From Mesostigma viride (lineage: Eukaryota; Streptophyta; Mesostigmatophyceae; Mesostigmatales; Mesostigmataceae), in NCBI GenBank assembly GCA_009746045.1, contig RPFO01000127.1, positions 312,001-338,763 of the forward strand: a DNA stretch of 26,763 nucleotides, given 5' to 3'. Both the position numbers and the translations under genes were made by a program. A model generated the notes under the pieces. That model was not told where the DNA came from, did not search any database, and saw nothing but the letters and a program-made list of their open reading frames with translations. Positions 1-9,295 of this stretch are shown here, in pieces. How positions within the stretch are numbered: the stretch's first letter is position 1; each line of letters opens with the position of its first letter.

Positions 1-1045
1 CAGGAAAAGGGTAATCTACGAGACGCTAGCCGTCTCTCTATCGTCGAACCAAAACCAGCAACTGTCTACGGCAGTAAACCATCTTTCTAAGGAAAACAAG
101 ACGAGGAAAAAGGAGCTATCTACGAAAGGAGTTTCCGCTTCGAGCAGGTCTAACTTCTAGGCAGGGCGTGTCCTGAATCAGGCAGCACTATCCCCCTAGC
201 TTGACGGCGACCCGCCCATTACCTGTCAAGTAGGTGTCGTCTTCTTTTTCCCAGCCGCGGAAGGGTTGGCTCAATGGCGTATGTTGCAAAGGATCGTCGT
301 CTCGCTCTCTATCTAAACTACCTCCGAGTCCATTGTTACGCCGCAAGCCTCGGCCGCCACCTCTACCTCTACTTGTCCTAATACTACCTAGACTAGTAAG
401 GCCACTTCTATTTGCACCCTTAGCGAAAGACGACCGAGACGAACCAGATCTCAATGCATTTACATATGTACTACTGTAATATGCCATAGGCCATTTAGTC
501 AAACCCGTTTACTCCAGGAAAAGAGGAAGGAAACACAACTACACTGCCGTGACCCAAGCTAATATGTGTTAATTCATTTAACACACGCCGAGTGACCACA
601 CAAGGAGTGGAACGTGCATAAATGGTCACCAACGGTCCAACAGGCTCGGGCCGACCTGGCCCTCGCCTGCGGAAACACAGAAACACAGGCAGGTGCGCAG
701 ACGCACGCCGGTCCACTACATTCTACCGAAGGATAAGGACCACTAATAAAGTACGCAGCGCGGCGCCCAAAGGCACCCAATATACCACGGTACTGTTACG
801 AGGACAATCAGGTCCCAACTAGAACTACACGTAAACCTAGGATAAACGGAGGCCAAGGACCTAATTTACGTCCGTAACTACAACGAATTGTTACGCGACG
901 TAACAGGTGAGATGGGCTCAAGACGTCGGCTAAGGCGCAAGCTGATGGCCACAAGGCCTGCCAGAGCTAATTGAAGGCCGGTACTATAACGCTGTGCGCT
1001 AACATCATTTCAAGTGCTGTCTAAGCTATCCCATATTCGATTGCC
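1..1045. other. Region without a recognised gene
   Basis: I find no conserved protein motif, RNA gene or clear repeat here. The longest frame is a Gly/Arg-rich minus-strand reading frame at 188-502, listed separately. Other frames overlap each other on both strands and look like chance. Confidence 0.5.
188..502 (-). CDS. Possible small Gly/Arg-rich protein (hypothetical)
   Basis: This is a 104-residue frame from an ATG at 502 to a stop at 188. Seen: the middle of the protein (about residues 43-55) carries an RGRGGGRG run resembling an RGG box, flanked by Ser/Arg-rich and Asp/Arg-rich stretches. RGG boxes are known in RNA-binding proteins and in some retroelement gag-like proteins. No other domain is visible, and a plus-strand frame at 234-479 covers the same DNA. 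I do not recognise it. It could be a chance frame, an exon, or a scrap of a retroelement ORF1. Confidence 0.15.
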   Translation of the reverse strand: MTKWPMAYYSSTYVNALRSGSSRSSFAKGANRSGLTSLGSIRTSRGRGGGRGLRRNNGLGGSLDRERDDDPLQHTPLSQPFRGWEKEDDTYLTGNGRVAVKLGG

Positions 1046-1048
1046 CCC

Positions 1049-1392
1049 ATTAATTAATTAATTAATTAATAGACACGTGACTGCGTCACGTGAGCATAAG
1101 TCCTCAGTGGGAGGGGAACATGGGATGGAATGGATGGTATAGGCTATCTAGGTCCTAGTTACAGGGGTGTGGGCACCACGGCCGGAATCGCTATGAATGC
1201 CATACTTGGTCACACGCGGAGCCCCCACAGGCTTGGGGGTGGTCTCCTTCATCACTACTTGCCATCTATCCTTGCGCACCATCTGCCTCCATATTACAGA
1301 CAAACCAGGAGGCTGCCCGGGGGTGAGCCCGTCACGTCTAGTGTAGCACATGTCCATGCCGAGTCTATCACGAAAAGTCCACGGGGATCGCC
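1049..1392 (-). mobile_element. 5'-truncated non-LTR retrotransposon 3' end (copy 1)
   Basis: Read on the minus strand, this begins at the sequence for HPWTFRDRLGMDM, runs through the conserved tail of an ORF2-like polyprotein (WRQMVRKDRWQVVMKE, then TPVTRT and stop near 1136), and continues into a short 3' UTR. The UTR contains an interrupted palindrome (1074-1092, CACGTGACTGCGTCACGTG) and ends in a TTAA microsatellite at 1049-1071. The GR-x-W...DRW pattern is the usual C-terminal tail following the reverse transcriptase domain in several non-LTR families. The same sequence recurs at 12222-12576 on the plus strand and at 9937-10190 on the minus strand. At its 5' side it joins an ORF1-like fragment. 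Confidence 0.8.
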
Positions 1393-1405
1393 CCCATGTA
1401 GACAA

Positions 1406-2335
1406 CTAGCTTGAGTGCTCTATCCCGGAGGAGCCTGCATGGGGGGGCTTCCACGGTTTCTTGTTGACATAAAGGTCCCCGCCCCGCCAGTACGCTTGGG
1501 GCTTCTCGGGGTCGGCTTGTGGCGGATGTAGTTGGGCCACTCAGATCGCGGCGTTGCTGCTGCTGGGCTGGCGTCAGGTCGTCGTCAAGCGACCAGGAGG
1601 TGTTCACCAGCTTCTTGCGGCGAGAGAGGGACCGGACTCGGGCTGTGATGTCGCTGAAGGTGTGACATGACCACTGGAGGGGGCCCTGGCAGGGCTCCTT
1701 GTCCTGTGCATGGATCGATGGGGCAGGCGGTAGCTAGGCGCCTTGCAGTGTCACACCTGGCAGCTCCATGCAGTTGTTTCTTCATGGCTCGTCGAGAAGA
1801 GAGTCTGGGGTCTCCTCCGCCTGCATGCATGTCGAAGCGCCTGCTCAAGGATGACCCGGCAGCGGCGACGGTCGCGGTCAGCGGCCTCGCGGCGCGCATG
1901 TCTTCCAGCTCAGTCCTGGAGCTTGGTGGTGATGGCGGCACCTGCATGGCGGTAGAGTTTTCCTGGCTCTTGAGCAGGTCATCCCAGGAGGCGCGAGCTT
2001 CGAGAGGTCATTGCTAGCCCTACTAGCAGGTTGGGCGGCGATGGTGGCCGTTCGCTCAGCGGCTCGGCGATCTCGGGGACCTGCGTGGCCAGGGTGTCTA
2101 GACCTTCAATGGTAGCAACTGCCATAAGTTTCACGGTGCGTGGCCGACTCGGCCTTCTACGTACCTGATCAAGGCGGGCGGTCACCGACAGTGGCTGTGG
2201 CCTCGGAACCCTTGGTGACAATGTGCGTGCGTCAAGGTGGTGGTGAGGGGGGGGGGGGCCGAGAGCTCCTCGATGAAGCATCCAAGGAGGGAGAAGAGGG
2301 CGTATATCTGCAGTTAATTGGATGCTTATGCTCAC
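1406..2335 (-). pseudogene. Decayed ORF1-like protein of a non-LTR retrotransposon
   Basis: The best-preserved part is 1406-1615: KKLVNTSWSLDDDLTPAQQQ, a basic stretch, then, after small frameshifts, YIRHKPTPEKPQAYWRGG and DLYVNKKPWKPP, with a TAG at 1406-1408. The KP-x-YWRG-x-D/P-L-Y/I core recurs in two other places in this window (5345-5575 and 13650-13858). This kind of tail resembles the C-terminus of the first ORF of some algal non-LTR elements; that family comparison is from memory and unverified. Upstream, at 1585-2335, open minus-strand stretches rich in Ala, Arg, Ser and Pro could be the rest of ORF1, but no domain can be named. The stop lies only about 14 nt before the ORF2-like tail, so most of ORF2 has been lost. 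Confidence 0.55.
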
Positions 2336-2366
2336 ATGACGCAGTCACGTGTCTATCAATTAATTT
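2321..2366 (+). mobile_element. Orphan 3' tail of the same retrotransposon family
   Basis: The sequence GATGCTTATGCTCACATGAC, followed by GCAGTCACGTGTCTAT and ATTAATT, matches the 3' UTR end of the copies at 12532-12576 (same strand) and 1049-1100 (opposite strand). No coding portion precedes it, so it is either an extremely short insertion or a remnant. Confidence 0.6.
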
Positions 2367-2399
2367 GCAGTTTCAATGGGGCGGGGGGCGGTGAAGATG

Positions 2400-3060
2400 T
2401 ATGAATTCGTATGGCCGGGCGCCTCTTGAGGAAGGCATGGCAGAGGTGACCGGCCTGGTGGAAGAGCTGCTTGCACTGTCAGTTCAATTTAAGCGAGGCG
2501 TGCGATTCCCAAAACACGCAGCCCAGGAATCGGTCGTGGTTGCATTAGGTAGTGGTTGTCAAAGAAGCCGGGCTGGCGGGCGTCAAAGACGTCCTCTACC
2601 CAGTGCGGCCGGCTCGGCAGGCGACTGCATGCGCTTGCATGGGCTCAGCTAGGCGACGCTGCTGGCGAGGGCGAGCCCGGCCGGGGGCGGGACGACCACT
2701 AGTGCTTGGCTACTAGTGGCGCCGCTGCCTTCAGCAGGGCCGGAGGGCGAAGCTGCAGCCAGAGCTGCAGATGTATTTTCAGGACTCAGCGCAGCCGCCA
2801 GGCTGCGTTGCGCGGCTCAGGAGCGTTTGCTCGTCATAATATTGTGTGATAGCTTCGGGAAAATATATCAGGCTGCCGGTGTACCAATGCATGGCGGGCA
2901 GTTATAGTTTGAAACAATGGTGGCGTTAAAATAAATTAAATAAAATTGTAATTGATGGCATGATCATGTTAGGGAATTGGTACCATGTAACTTTTGTGTA
3001 ATTTTATCAGATTAGATCGAATAGTACTGCGTGGGGCATGCCCATGTGCATGACAAACAA
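2400..3060. other. No supported gene
   Basis: This is GC-rich DNA with short overlapping frames on both strands, including 2401-2652 (+) and 2716-2907 (+), and no recognisable motif. It turns AT-rich after about 2920. It may be eroded retroelement sequence because it abuts the orphan tail, but nothing proves this. Confidence 0.4.
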
Positions 3061-3061
3061 G

Positions 3062-3119
<58 letters not shown>

Positions 3120-3127
3120 ATTACTTA
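3062..3127. repeat. TTAC microsatellite (short array)
   Basis: About 16 nearly perfect tandem TTAC units. A longer array of the same unit in the same orientation lies at 5012-5205. Confidence 0.95.
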
Positions 3128-4985
3128 TGTGACTTGATGATAGTGTCACTGATATGACTTGATGATAGTGTCAGATGGACAAATCATCCCACGGTCCTAA
3201 ATTTAGGACTTTGTCCTAAATCATCCTAGTGGTCACTATAACCGAGGTACCGGGGGGGGGGGTCACTATATGGACCGTACCCCATGTGGACCGTACCCGG
3301 CATGATGTACCCGACCCGTGGTACCGGCACATGGTACCCGGATTCCGTACCAGGGTACCGGGTATAATGGCGGGAAAGTAGGTACCTCGACCAAAAATAT
3401 AACCGATTTTGGAGCGAAAAAGTGGGTGCGGGAATGAAGTGAGGTGGATATGGCGACCTGACAATCGTGGCCGGCGTTTTCACGTGCGTTTATCATTTCG
3501 GGCGCCCAGTAGCAAAAACGAAAGGTTGTTAGTTATGCTTAAAGGCTGTGAATATTTTCTGCGCAAGTTTTTATGTGTAGCGCTGTATCACAGCGGCACA
3601 ACACAAATGGGTCGCAGATCGCCTGCTCGCGGAGGGTCGATTTTGGCACAAACATGTTAGTGTATTAGCAATGGTGGTGCGAATCAAGCCAGGAAGTTTT
3701 TGTGGACGATTTTTATTATAGTATGGAGTTTAGAAACGGAGTATTTGACATGGGAGCGCCTGGGCCGTGATATTCTTGCCCGATTTCCATTGTCGACCAT
3801 GTTTTAGGGACGTTCAGGCTGGGCAGCGAGCGCACCTTATAGGTCTTCACTTTCGGTATTTCTTGGACCTAGAACGCAGCACAAGCGTGGTTTATATCAT
3901 TGTCGAACCGGTTGGCCAGCTTTGGTGCGCTCAGCTCTCGGAAAGCTGACCTCGCTGCGGATTTCAGCGACTTTTTTGCAACCATCTGGAATGAGGCGAC
4001 GTAAGTAGCAGGTAAGTGCCGGGTTGTCCTAGATCATGAGTGTAACTGGCAACGCTGTCGTGGTGTTTTGAGTCAGCCAGCTATGCCTAAAAAGAGGGGA
4101 CGCTCTCTGTGCACATAACTGTCACACATAGTTGGTTTACGTCATACAATTTTTTACGTCTCTATCTTCGTCGTCCGCTGCAGCTAAAACACACATGCGT
4201 AAGAGCAGTTTTACTCATGTGTTAGTTATAAACCATGGTCCTATGGCCTGCAGTCGTTCAGGGTGTTCTCAGACAGTATATACAGTATGGTTTACGTGTT
4301 ACATGCACCCTGAATTCGCTCACAAAGCGTTGCATGTTAGCACAACGTTGTTTTGTAACTTGATTTGGCTGCATTCATGTGTTAGTTGCAATGCAAATGC
4401 AATGTTTTTTCATCGCTGGGTGGTGGCCAGCATGTCCGTGATGTCAAAGAAGGTTTGGCATATGCTTAGAGAAAGTTTACCGCAAGGGGTGGGCCATGTT
4501 CAAGCCGGGCAACCTCAGCAACCATGCAACCCTATATTGCATTACCTGCACCATCTGTGACACCGTTAATCACGCGTATATATAGAGGCAGCCACAGCAG
4601 GGTATGGCCTTGTTATACGCTGCCCCGCCATCCCAAGGCCTCGTAGGGTCCCCTAGCGCTTGTAAGATGCTCAAGGGACCGTGTGGATAGCATGGTCATG
4701 CGTTGACAATCATTGGTCCTAATGGTCCTAAAACCCACATTTTGGCCAAATTCGCGCTTTGAGGTCTGGCAGGTGGCAGGGCCCATTCATGCACTAAATG
4801 TAATTATTTGACCCCAGGTTTTTGATAGAAACTAAAAAAGTGTGTTATCTGTCATGGGCACGAATGCCAGGGTCAAATTTTAATGTTTGCATATATATTT
4901 TTTAATTCCACTTGGTCCTAAATTTAGGACTTTTACTGGGAAGATGGACAAATCATCACTGTCACATATGATAGTGTCAGATCAC
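3128..4985. other. Unexplained segment between two TTAC arrays
   Basis: Both ends carry the strings GATGGACAAATCATC and GTCCTAAATTTAGGAC (a perfect 16-bp palindrome, near 3204 and 4918) and copies of GATAGTGTCAG. Inside are a GTACC-rich cluster (3245-3396) and a 142-codon frame at 4132-4560 (+) with no recognisable motif. I find no transposase-like catalytic signature. It may be a non-autonomous mobile element or a satellite-bounded unit. Confidence 0.4.
3245..3396. repeat. GTACC-rich short-motif cluster
   Basis: About ten GTACC or GGTACC motifs occur within 150 bp at irregular spacing. The first is read as GAGGTACC and the last as GGTACCTC, so the cluster is bounded by an 8-bp inverted repeat. 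A run of ten or more G follows the first motif. Confidence 0.7.
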
Positions 4986-5009
4986 ATATGACTACTGACA
5001 CTATCACAT
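4965..5009. repeat. Imperfect palindrome beside the long TTAC array
   Basis: GATAGTGTCAG (4968-4978) and its reverse complement CTGACACTATC (4996-5006) surround two CACATATGA motifs. The stretch could fold into a hairpin of about 11 bp with a loop of about 17 nt. Confidence 0.6.
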
Positions 5010-5011
5010 AT

Positions 5012-5205
<194 letters not shown>

Positions 5206-5344
5206 ATTAGGGAATTAGCACCCTGCAGGGTGACACTGTTGGGATGCATAGGTCCCTCTATAGTGACATGATTTGACACGATTTCACAAGATATATCAAT
5301 TCCCATATGAAGCACTCCGTGATCGGAACAATATGATGATGTAC

Positions 5345-5575
5345 AAGGCCATGCGGGTGGGCTCCACGGTTCCTTTCTCTTCGCAAGCGGTTGCACGACC
5401 TCACCTGGACGCTGGACGACGACCTGACCCCCGCTCAACAGCATGCACGGCAGCGACGCGACCTGTTGCCTGAATATACCTCCGCCACAAGCAGGACCCC
5501 CAGAAGCCCAAGGTGTACTGGAGGGGCGGGGACCTGATGATCAACCACAAGATGTGGACGCCCCCAGCGGGCTAG
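5345..5575 (+). pseudogene. Decayed ORF1-like C-terminus (second copy)
   Basis: Frame-corrected reading gives KRLHDLTWTLDDDLTPAQQH, then RRDLLPEY, a small indel near 5475, and RHKQDPQKPKVYWRGGDLM, ending with WTPPAG and a TAG at 5573-5575. This is the plus-strand relative of the fragment at 1406-1615. No reverse transcriptase follows, so it is an isolated ORF1 remnant. There is no sign that it is expressed. Confidence 0.6.
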
Positions 5576-6300
5576 AATAGCCCTGCTAGCTAGTAATCAT
5601 TGGTAGTTACTGCCGCCATGTGGCAGCCATGCCTAGAATATTTGCCCGTAGCCGTGCCACCATCATGGTGGCACTTAGTAGGTGACCTAGTCACGTGCCA
5701 CCGCTAAGTACACACAGTACACAACCAGCCATAGCCTTAGCTTAGCCCTTGTACAGCCTCAGTGATGCTACGTCCTGGCTATGATCAGATTACTAGCCCA
5801 CGCTCCTTGTTAATGAGATGCTCACATGGGTCTTATATTGCACCGCCACACAACTTGCCGGATCGTCTATCGTGTCCGATTGCAGCTGTGGTATGCCTCT
5901 GGCATGAAGGAGAAAGGCTGGGGTCTCTGCCCTTTCGTCCTGTTGTGCACATACAGGGATTAAACTGCACTCCGGTGCTCCGTGACTCTCCAACGCGGGC
6001 CGGGAGCACGAGTTTAATCAATGGGTGGGCTCAGGTCATAGAGCACAACGAGCCCCCTCCGGCCGTGGGGAAGCGCCCGCGCGTTTGCAAACGCGGGAAG
6101 CATGCTGGACAAGACCCCTATAGTAGGGTCGAGGGCACCATAGATATAGTGCTTGATTTAGTAGATGGATTTTAGATAGTCGGCTTGATTTTGTAGATAG
6201 ATTAGACCGGTAGGATTGCGTGTGGCCCATCCATGCATCCATTGGCCATCGGTGCTTCGTGACTCCCAAACGGGCCGGCACGAGTTTAATTAATTATAGT
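5576..6300. other. Intergenic DNA with a short duplication and palindromes
   Basis: Perfect palindromes occur at 5654-5674 (GTGCCACCAT, one-base centre, ATGGTGGCAC) and 6080-6095 (CGCGTTTGCAAACGCG). A string of about 45 bp (CGGTGCTCCGTGACTC through CACGAGTTTAAT) at 5973-6021 is repeated imperfectly at 6250-6295. The plus-strand frame at 5762-6175 (137 codons) has no recognisable motif and contains one copy of the duplication, so I do not call it a gene. Confidence 0.5.
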
Positions 6301-6305
6301 TAATT

Positions 6306-6349
6306 AACCCGTGTTTTTTTAATAATTACAACGTGATATATCGCGTTGT
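6306..6349. repeat. AACCCGTG-T7 plus TATCGCG palindrome repeat (copy A)
   Basis: AACCCGTGTTTTTTT is followed by ACAACGTGATATATCGCGTTGT, a near-perfect 22-bp palindrome (bases 6328-6349). The same pieces occur in reverse order and on the opposite strand at 12641-12706, so this is a dispersed repeat. Confidence 0.6.
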
Positions 6350-6383
6350 AAGCTTTTTTTAGAACGCGTATAATAGCAAATAA

Positions 6384-6419
6384 CTGGCTGTCCGCGACAC
6401 TCCCGGAGCTAGTGTATAC
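6384..6419 (+). repeat. Left arm of a 36-bp perfect inverted repeat
   Basis: Begins CTGGCTGTCCGCGACACTCC and ends AGTGTATAC. Its exact reverse complement is at 9233-9268. Both arms face a G/C-rich tract and then AT-rich DNA, with the reverse transcriptase remnant between them. Confidence 0.9.
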
Positions 6420-6600
6420 AGGGGGGGGGGGCGGGGGTAGACCCTGGCCCCCACCCCCCCACCCCCAAAACTGGGGGGGCGGGGGGTAAAGGGTCGGACC
6501 CCCCCCACCCCCACCCCCACCCAGAAAATGGGGGGGGGGGGGGGGGGGGGGTTGGGTGCAGACCCACCCCCCACCCCTGAAAAAAGGGGGGGGGGGGGGT
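6420..6600. repeat. G/C-homopolymer-rich tract
   Basis: Long alternating runs of G and C, including about 22 consecutive G at 6530-6551, and repeated CCCCCACCCCC blocks. It could form G-quadruplexes or long hairpins. It is also a place where assembly or base calling may be wrong. Confidence 0.85.
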
Positions 6601-6693
6601 CGCCAGCCAAATGTATAAAATGTTATGTATAATATGTATAATAAAATATGTATAAAATATGAATAAAATATGTATAAAATATAATATATATAT
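6600..6693. repeat. AT-rich TATAAAATATG repeat
   Basis: Imperfect tandem units of ATGTATAAAAT and AATATGTATAA lead directly into reverse transcriptase coding sequence. This AT tract replaces the expected N-terminal half of the retroelement protein. Confidence 0.7.
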
Positions 6694-8634
6694 TCTGTTG
6701 TCAAGGTCGACTGCCACAACGCGTTCAACAGTCTGTCCCGCGCCAGCATGTTTGCGGCCGTCATGGAGTCCTTCGAGGACTTGTACGCTTGGACAGCCGT
6801 GTGCTACGGCCAGCCCGGCCAACTGGTTCACATCATGGAGGATGGCACTCGCGGCGGCCTGCTGTCGCGGTCGGGCACCCAGCAAGGGGACCCCCTGGGA
6901 CCCCTGTACTTTGCCGCCCCCCTCCAGGGTTGCCTCCAAGCGGTCCATGCTGCCCACCCGGCGGTCGCTATTCAGGCCTACTTGGATGATATCTACCTTC
7001 TGGGCCCTGTGCCGGACACCACCGCGGCTCTGCTGGCACTGCAGACCGCGGTGGCCGGCATCAACCTCCAGTTGACCCTGGCCAAGTGCGCGGTGTACTC
7101 GCCCCAAGGTGATTGCTCCGGCTTTCCGCCCCAGCTCTTGGGCCGGGACGAGCGCCTCCATGGGTTGGATGTCCTCGGCGTTCCGGTTGGCGACCCCGCG
7201 TTTGTCATCGATGCTCTGCGGGCCGCCCTCGAGGCACGCACTGAGGTACTGCCCTTGATTGCGCGCCTTCATGATTCGCAGACCAAGGGTCTGCTTCTGT
7301 GGTTTTGCGCTCACCCTCGCGTCGTTCACTGGCTCCGGGGCGCTCTTCCGGCTCAGGTCCGGCTGGCCGCCGAGGGCCACGACGAACGCATCCAGTCGGC
7401 CTTGGCGCAGCTGGTCCCGGGCCCCGACCTCCCGCCACATGCTATTCGCATTGCCTCCCTGCCTGCACGGATGGGTGGCTGCGGTCTGACTCGTGCCGCC
7501 CGGCTGGCCCCAGCAGCATTTTTGGGCTCCGTCGCTCAGTCGTGGGCGGAAAGCTGCCGGCTCCTGCCCCTTCTGGCAACAGCAGCGCCTGACCTCCTGG
7601 ACCCCAGCAGCCCTTTGCCCTTCGTCACCGCCATCCAGGAGGCCTATGCTGAGATCCAGCAGGCCTGTTCTCCCGTCCGTGCTGCTCAGGCGGTACAGCG
7701 CCACCTCCCTCGCGGCACTCCCTCGGTCGCCTCCGTTCAATCTCCCGCCGCATTCCCTGCTCGCGTCATCGATAAACACCAGAAAACCTACGCGGGTATT
7801 CTGCACACGGCTGATTGGATTGCTCTTTTCGCGGACCTCAACGCCCAGGGACGTGCGTGGCTGTTCTCGCTTTCCTTGCGGAGTGTGGGCTCGGCGTACC
7901 TTCGTGCTCTTCCCATGGCCCCCCCATTCGCCTTGGCTCCCAGCCACTACTCGGTGGCGCTCCGGCACCAGCTATTTGCCCCGCAGCCTCTTGTTCCGGC
8001 CGGGCGGCCTTGTGGTAGCTGTGGGCAGCCGCTGGATCCCACGGGGACTCACTACCTTGCCTGCATGGGGGGCCAACAGAATCAGAATTGGTATTTGTAT
8101 TTGCACACTGTCCTCCTGACGGTGGTGCTCGCCATGATTCGGTCGGTTTTCCCCACGCGAACATCCGGTCCGAGGATGCGGATGGCGCTGCCTTCTATTC
8201 CCCCAACCACCGGCCTGACATCGTGGTGCTGGACTTTGAGGGGGGTGGCCGGCATCTGCTTATTGACGTTTCGGTGGCGCGGCCCTTGGCTCTTAGCCAC
8301 GTGGCTGGGGCCTCCCTCACGGCAGGTTACACGGCGGACCGGGCGGAGCGGGCCAAGCTCCTGGCCTACGGCGACGTCGGGCACCATCGTGTGGTGCCCT
8401 TTGTCCTGGAGGAGTTTGGGGCCATGGGGCCCCTGACCTCCGCCTTCTTCAAGGAGTGTTGCCGGCTCCGGGAGGACCGGCTGGACCTGGAGGGCCAGCG
8501 GGCCCCATGGTCGGCGCGGACCTGGACGTCATATTGGCGTCTGACAGCGCTTGTCGGTGGCGCTGACTCGGGCCATGGCTGACATCATGCTCCGCCGTAC
8601 GCGGGCTGATTTTGCGGTGCAGCAGGGCTATTAG
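6694..8634 (+). pseudogene. 5'-truncated retrotransposon: reverse transcriptase, zinc knuckle, endonuclease-like motif
   Basis: The reading frame opens in mid-domain at VVKVDCHNAFNSLSR (6697-6741), which is RT motif A with its catalytic Asp. GTQQGDPLGPLYF follows (motif B), then YLDD (6979-6990, motif C), thumb-like sequence, and a Cys knuckle C-x2-C-x9-H-x3-C (Cys at 8011 and 8020, His at 8050, Cys at 8062). After a frameshift near 8088 the second frame reads NHRPDIVVLD...LLIDVSVA (PD at 8214-8219, Asp at 8265-8267), like the PD...D core of the restriction-like endonuclease of R2/CRE-type non-LTR elements. A second frameshift near 8550-8575 gives the tail MADIMLRRTRADFAVQQGY and TAG at 8632-8634. 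RT then CCHC then PD-D is the order known for early-branching single-ORF non-LTR elements; clade assignment is inference. The 5' truncation and two frameshifts make it inactive. A 519-codon antisense frame is its shadow. Confidence 0.85.
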
Positions 8635-8785
8635 GTTCCTCCCGTTAGGCGTTTCCATTGGTCTTATCGTAGTATAGAGCTTTGACATGGCTCTGTATAT
8701 AGGTTTATAGCTGGGCGTTTGCTTTGGTTTGAGTGATTTCACTCTGCTGTAAGTAATTATATTTTTATAATATATATTCATTGAG
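8635..8785 (+). mobile_element. 3' untranslated end of the retroelement
   Basis: After the TAG there are about 115 nt without coding potential, then TGTAA at 8749-8753 (the green-algal polyadenylation motif) and an AT-rich stretch at 8757-8780. The exact 3' end cannot be fixed because no target-site duplication is visible. Confidence 0.5.
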
Positions 8786-9095
8786 AATGATAGATTACGG
8801 AGGTGAGATAGGCATGCAACATAAGGAAAAACCCGATAACTGGGAGAATAACCCTGAAGAAATTAATAGTAATCTGACACAGACATCCAAGGATCACGCC
8901 AGCTGCACAAGGTACAACTAACTATACATCACAAAACTACACGCTGCCAGCAACAGCGCTGCCGGCCCACCATGCAGGCCTGCTGGAAGGGATCTAGACC
9001 GCATGGGTCGCGACAAAGTCGGCCCGGGTGCGGCGGAATAACACATCAGCCACCACGGTGCGAGTGAGGGCGAGTGACAGGCGCTGCCGCCAATA
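8786..9095. other. No supported gene
   Basis: Mixed-composition DNA between the retroelement 3' end and the C-rich tract. The minus-strand frame 8918-9157 has no recognisable motif. It lies inside the unit bounded by the 36-bp inverted repeats. Confidence 0.4.
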
Positions 9096-9133
9096 CGAGG
9101 ACCACATATTATATTTATAATTTTTTGGGAGCT

Positions 9134-9232
9134 GACCCCACCCCACCCCACCCCCAAAACTGGGGGGGGGTGGGGGTCAAGGACCCCCCCACCCCCCCCC
9201 CCTCCCGGAAACGGGGGGTGGCGGGGTGCATG
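9134..9232. repeat. C/G-homopolymer-rich tract (mirror of 6420-6600)
   Basis: CCCCACCCC blocks, then CAAAACTGGGGGGG and further C runs. The block order mirrors the tract beside the left inverted-repeat arm, so the two ends look like inverted copies of one repeat. Confidence 0.75.
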
Positions 9233-9268
9233 GTATACACTAGCTCCGGGAGTGTCGCGGACAGCCAG
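9233..9268 (-). repeat. Right arm of the 36-bp perfect inverted repeat
   Basis: Begins GTATACACTAGCTCCGGGAG and ends ACAGCCAG, the exact reverse complement of 6384-6419. I see no obvious target-site duplication outside the two arms. Confidence 0.9.
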
Positions 9269-9295
9269 CTAAGGAATTTTTTTTTCGTGTGCATG

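Noticed and set aside
4132-4560. 142-codon plus-strand frame
   Set aside because: Long enough to notice, but no domain, no signal peptide pattern I trust and no splice context.
5762-6175. 137-codon plus-strand frame
   Set aside because: No motif, and it includes a short duplicated repeat and a palindrome; more likely intergenic.
6409-7968. 519-codon minus-strand frame
   Set aside because: It is antisense to the reverse transcriptase remnant, whose RT motifs are clear on the plus strand, and it runs through G/C homopolymers.
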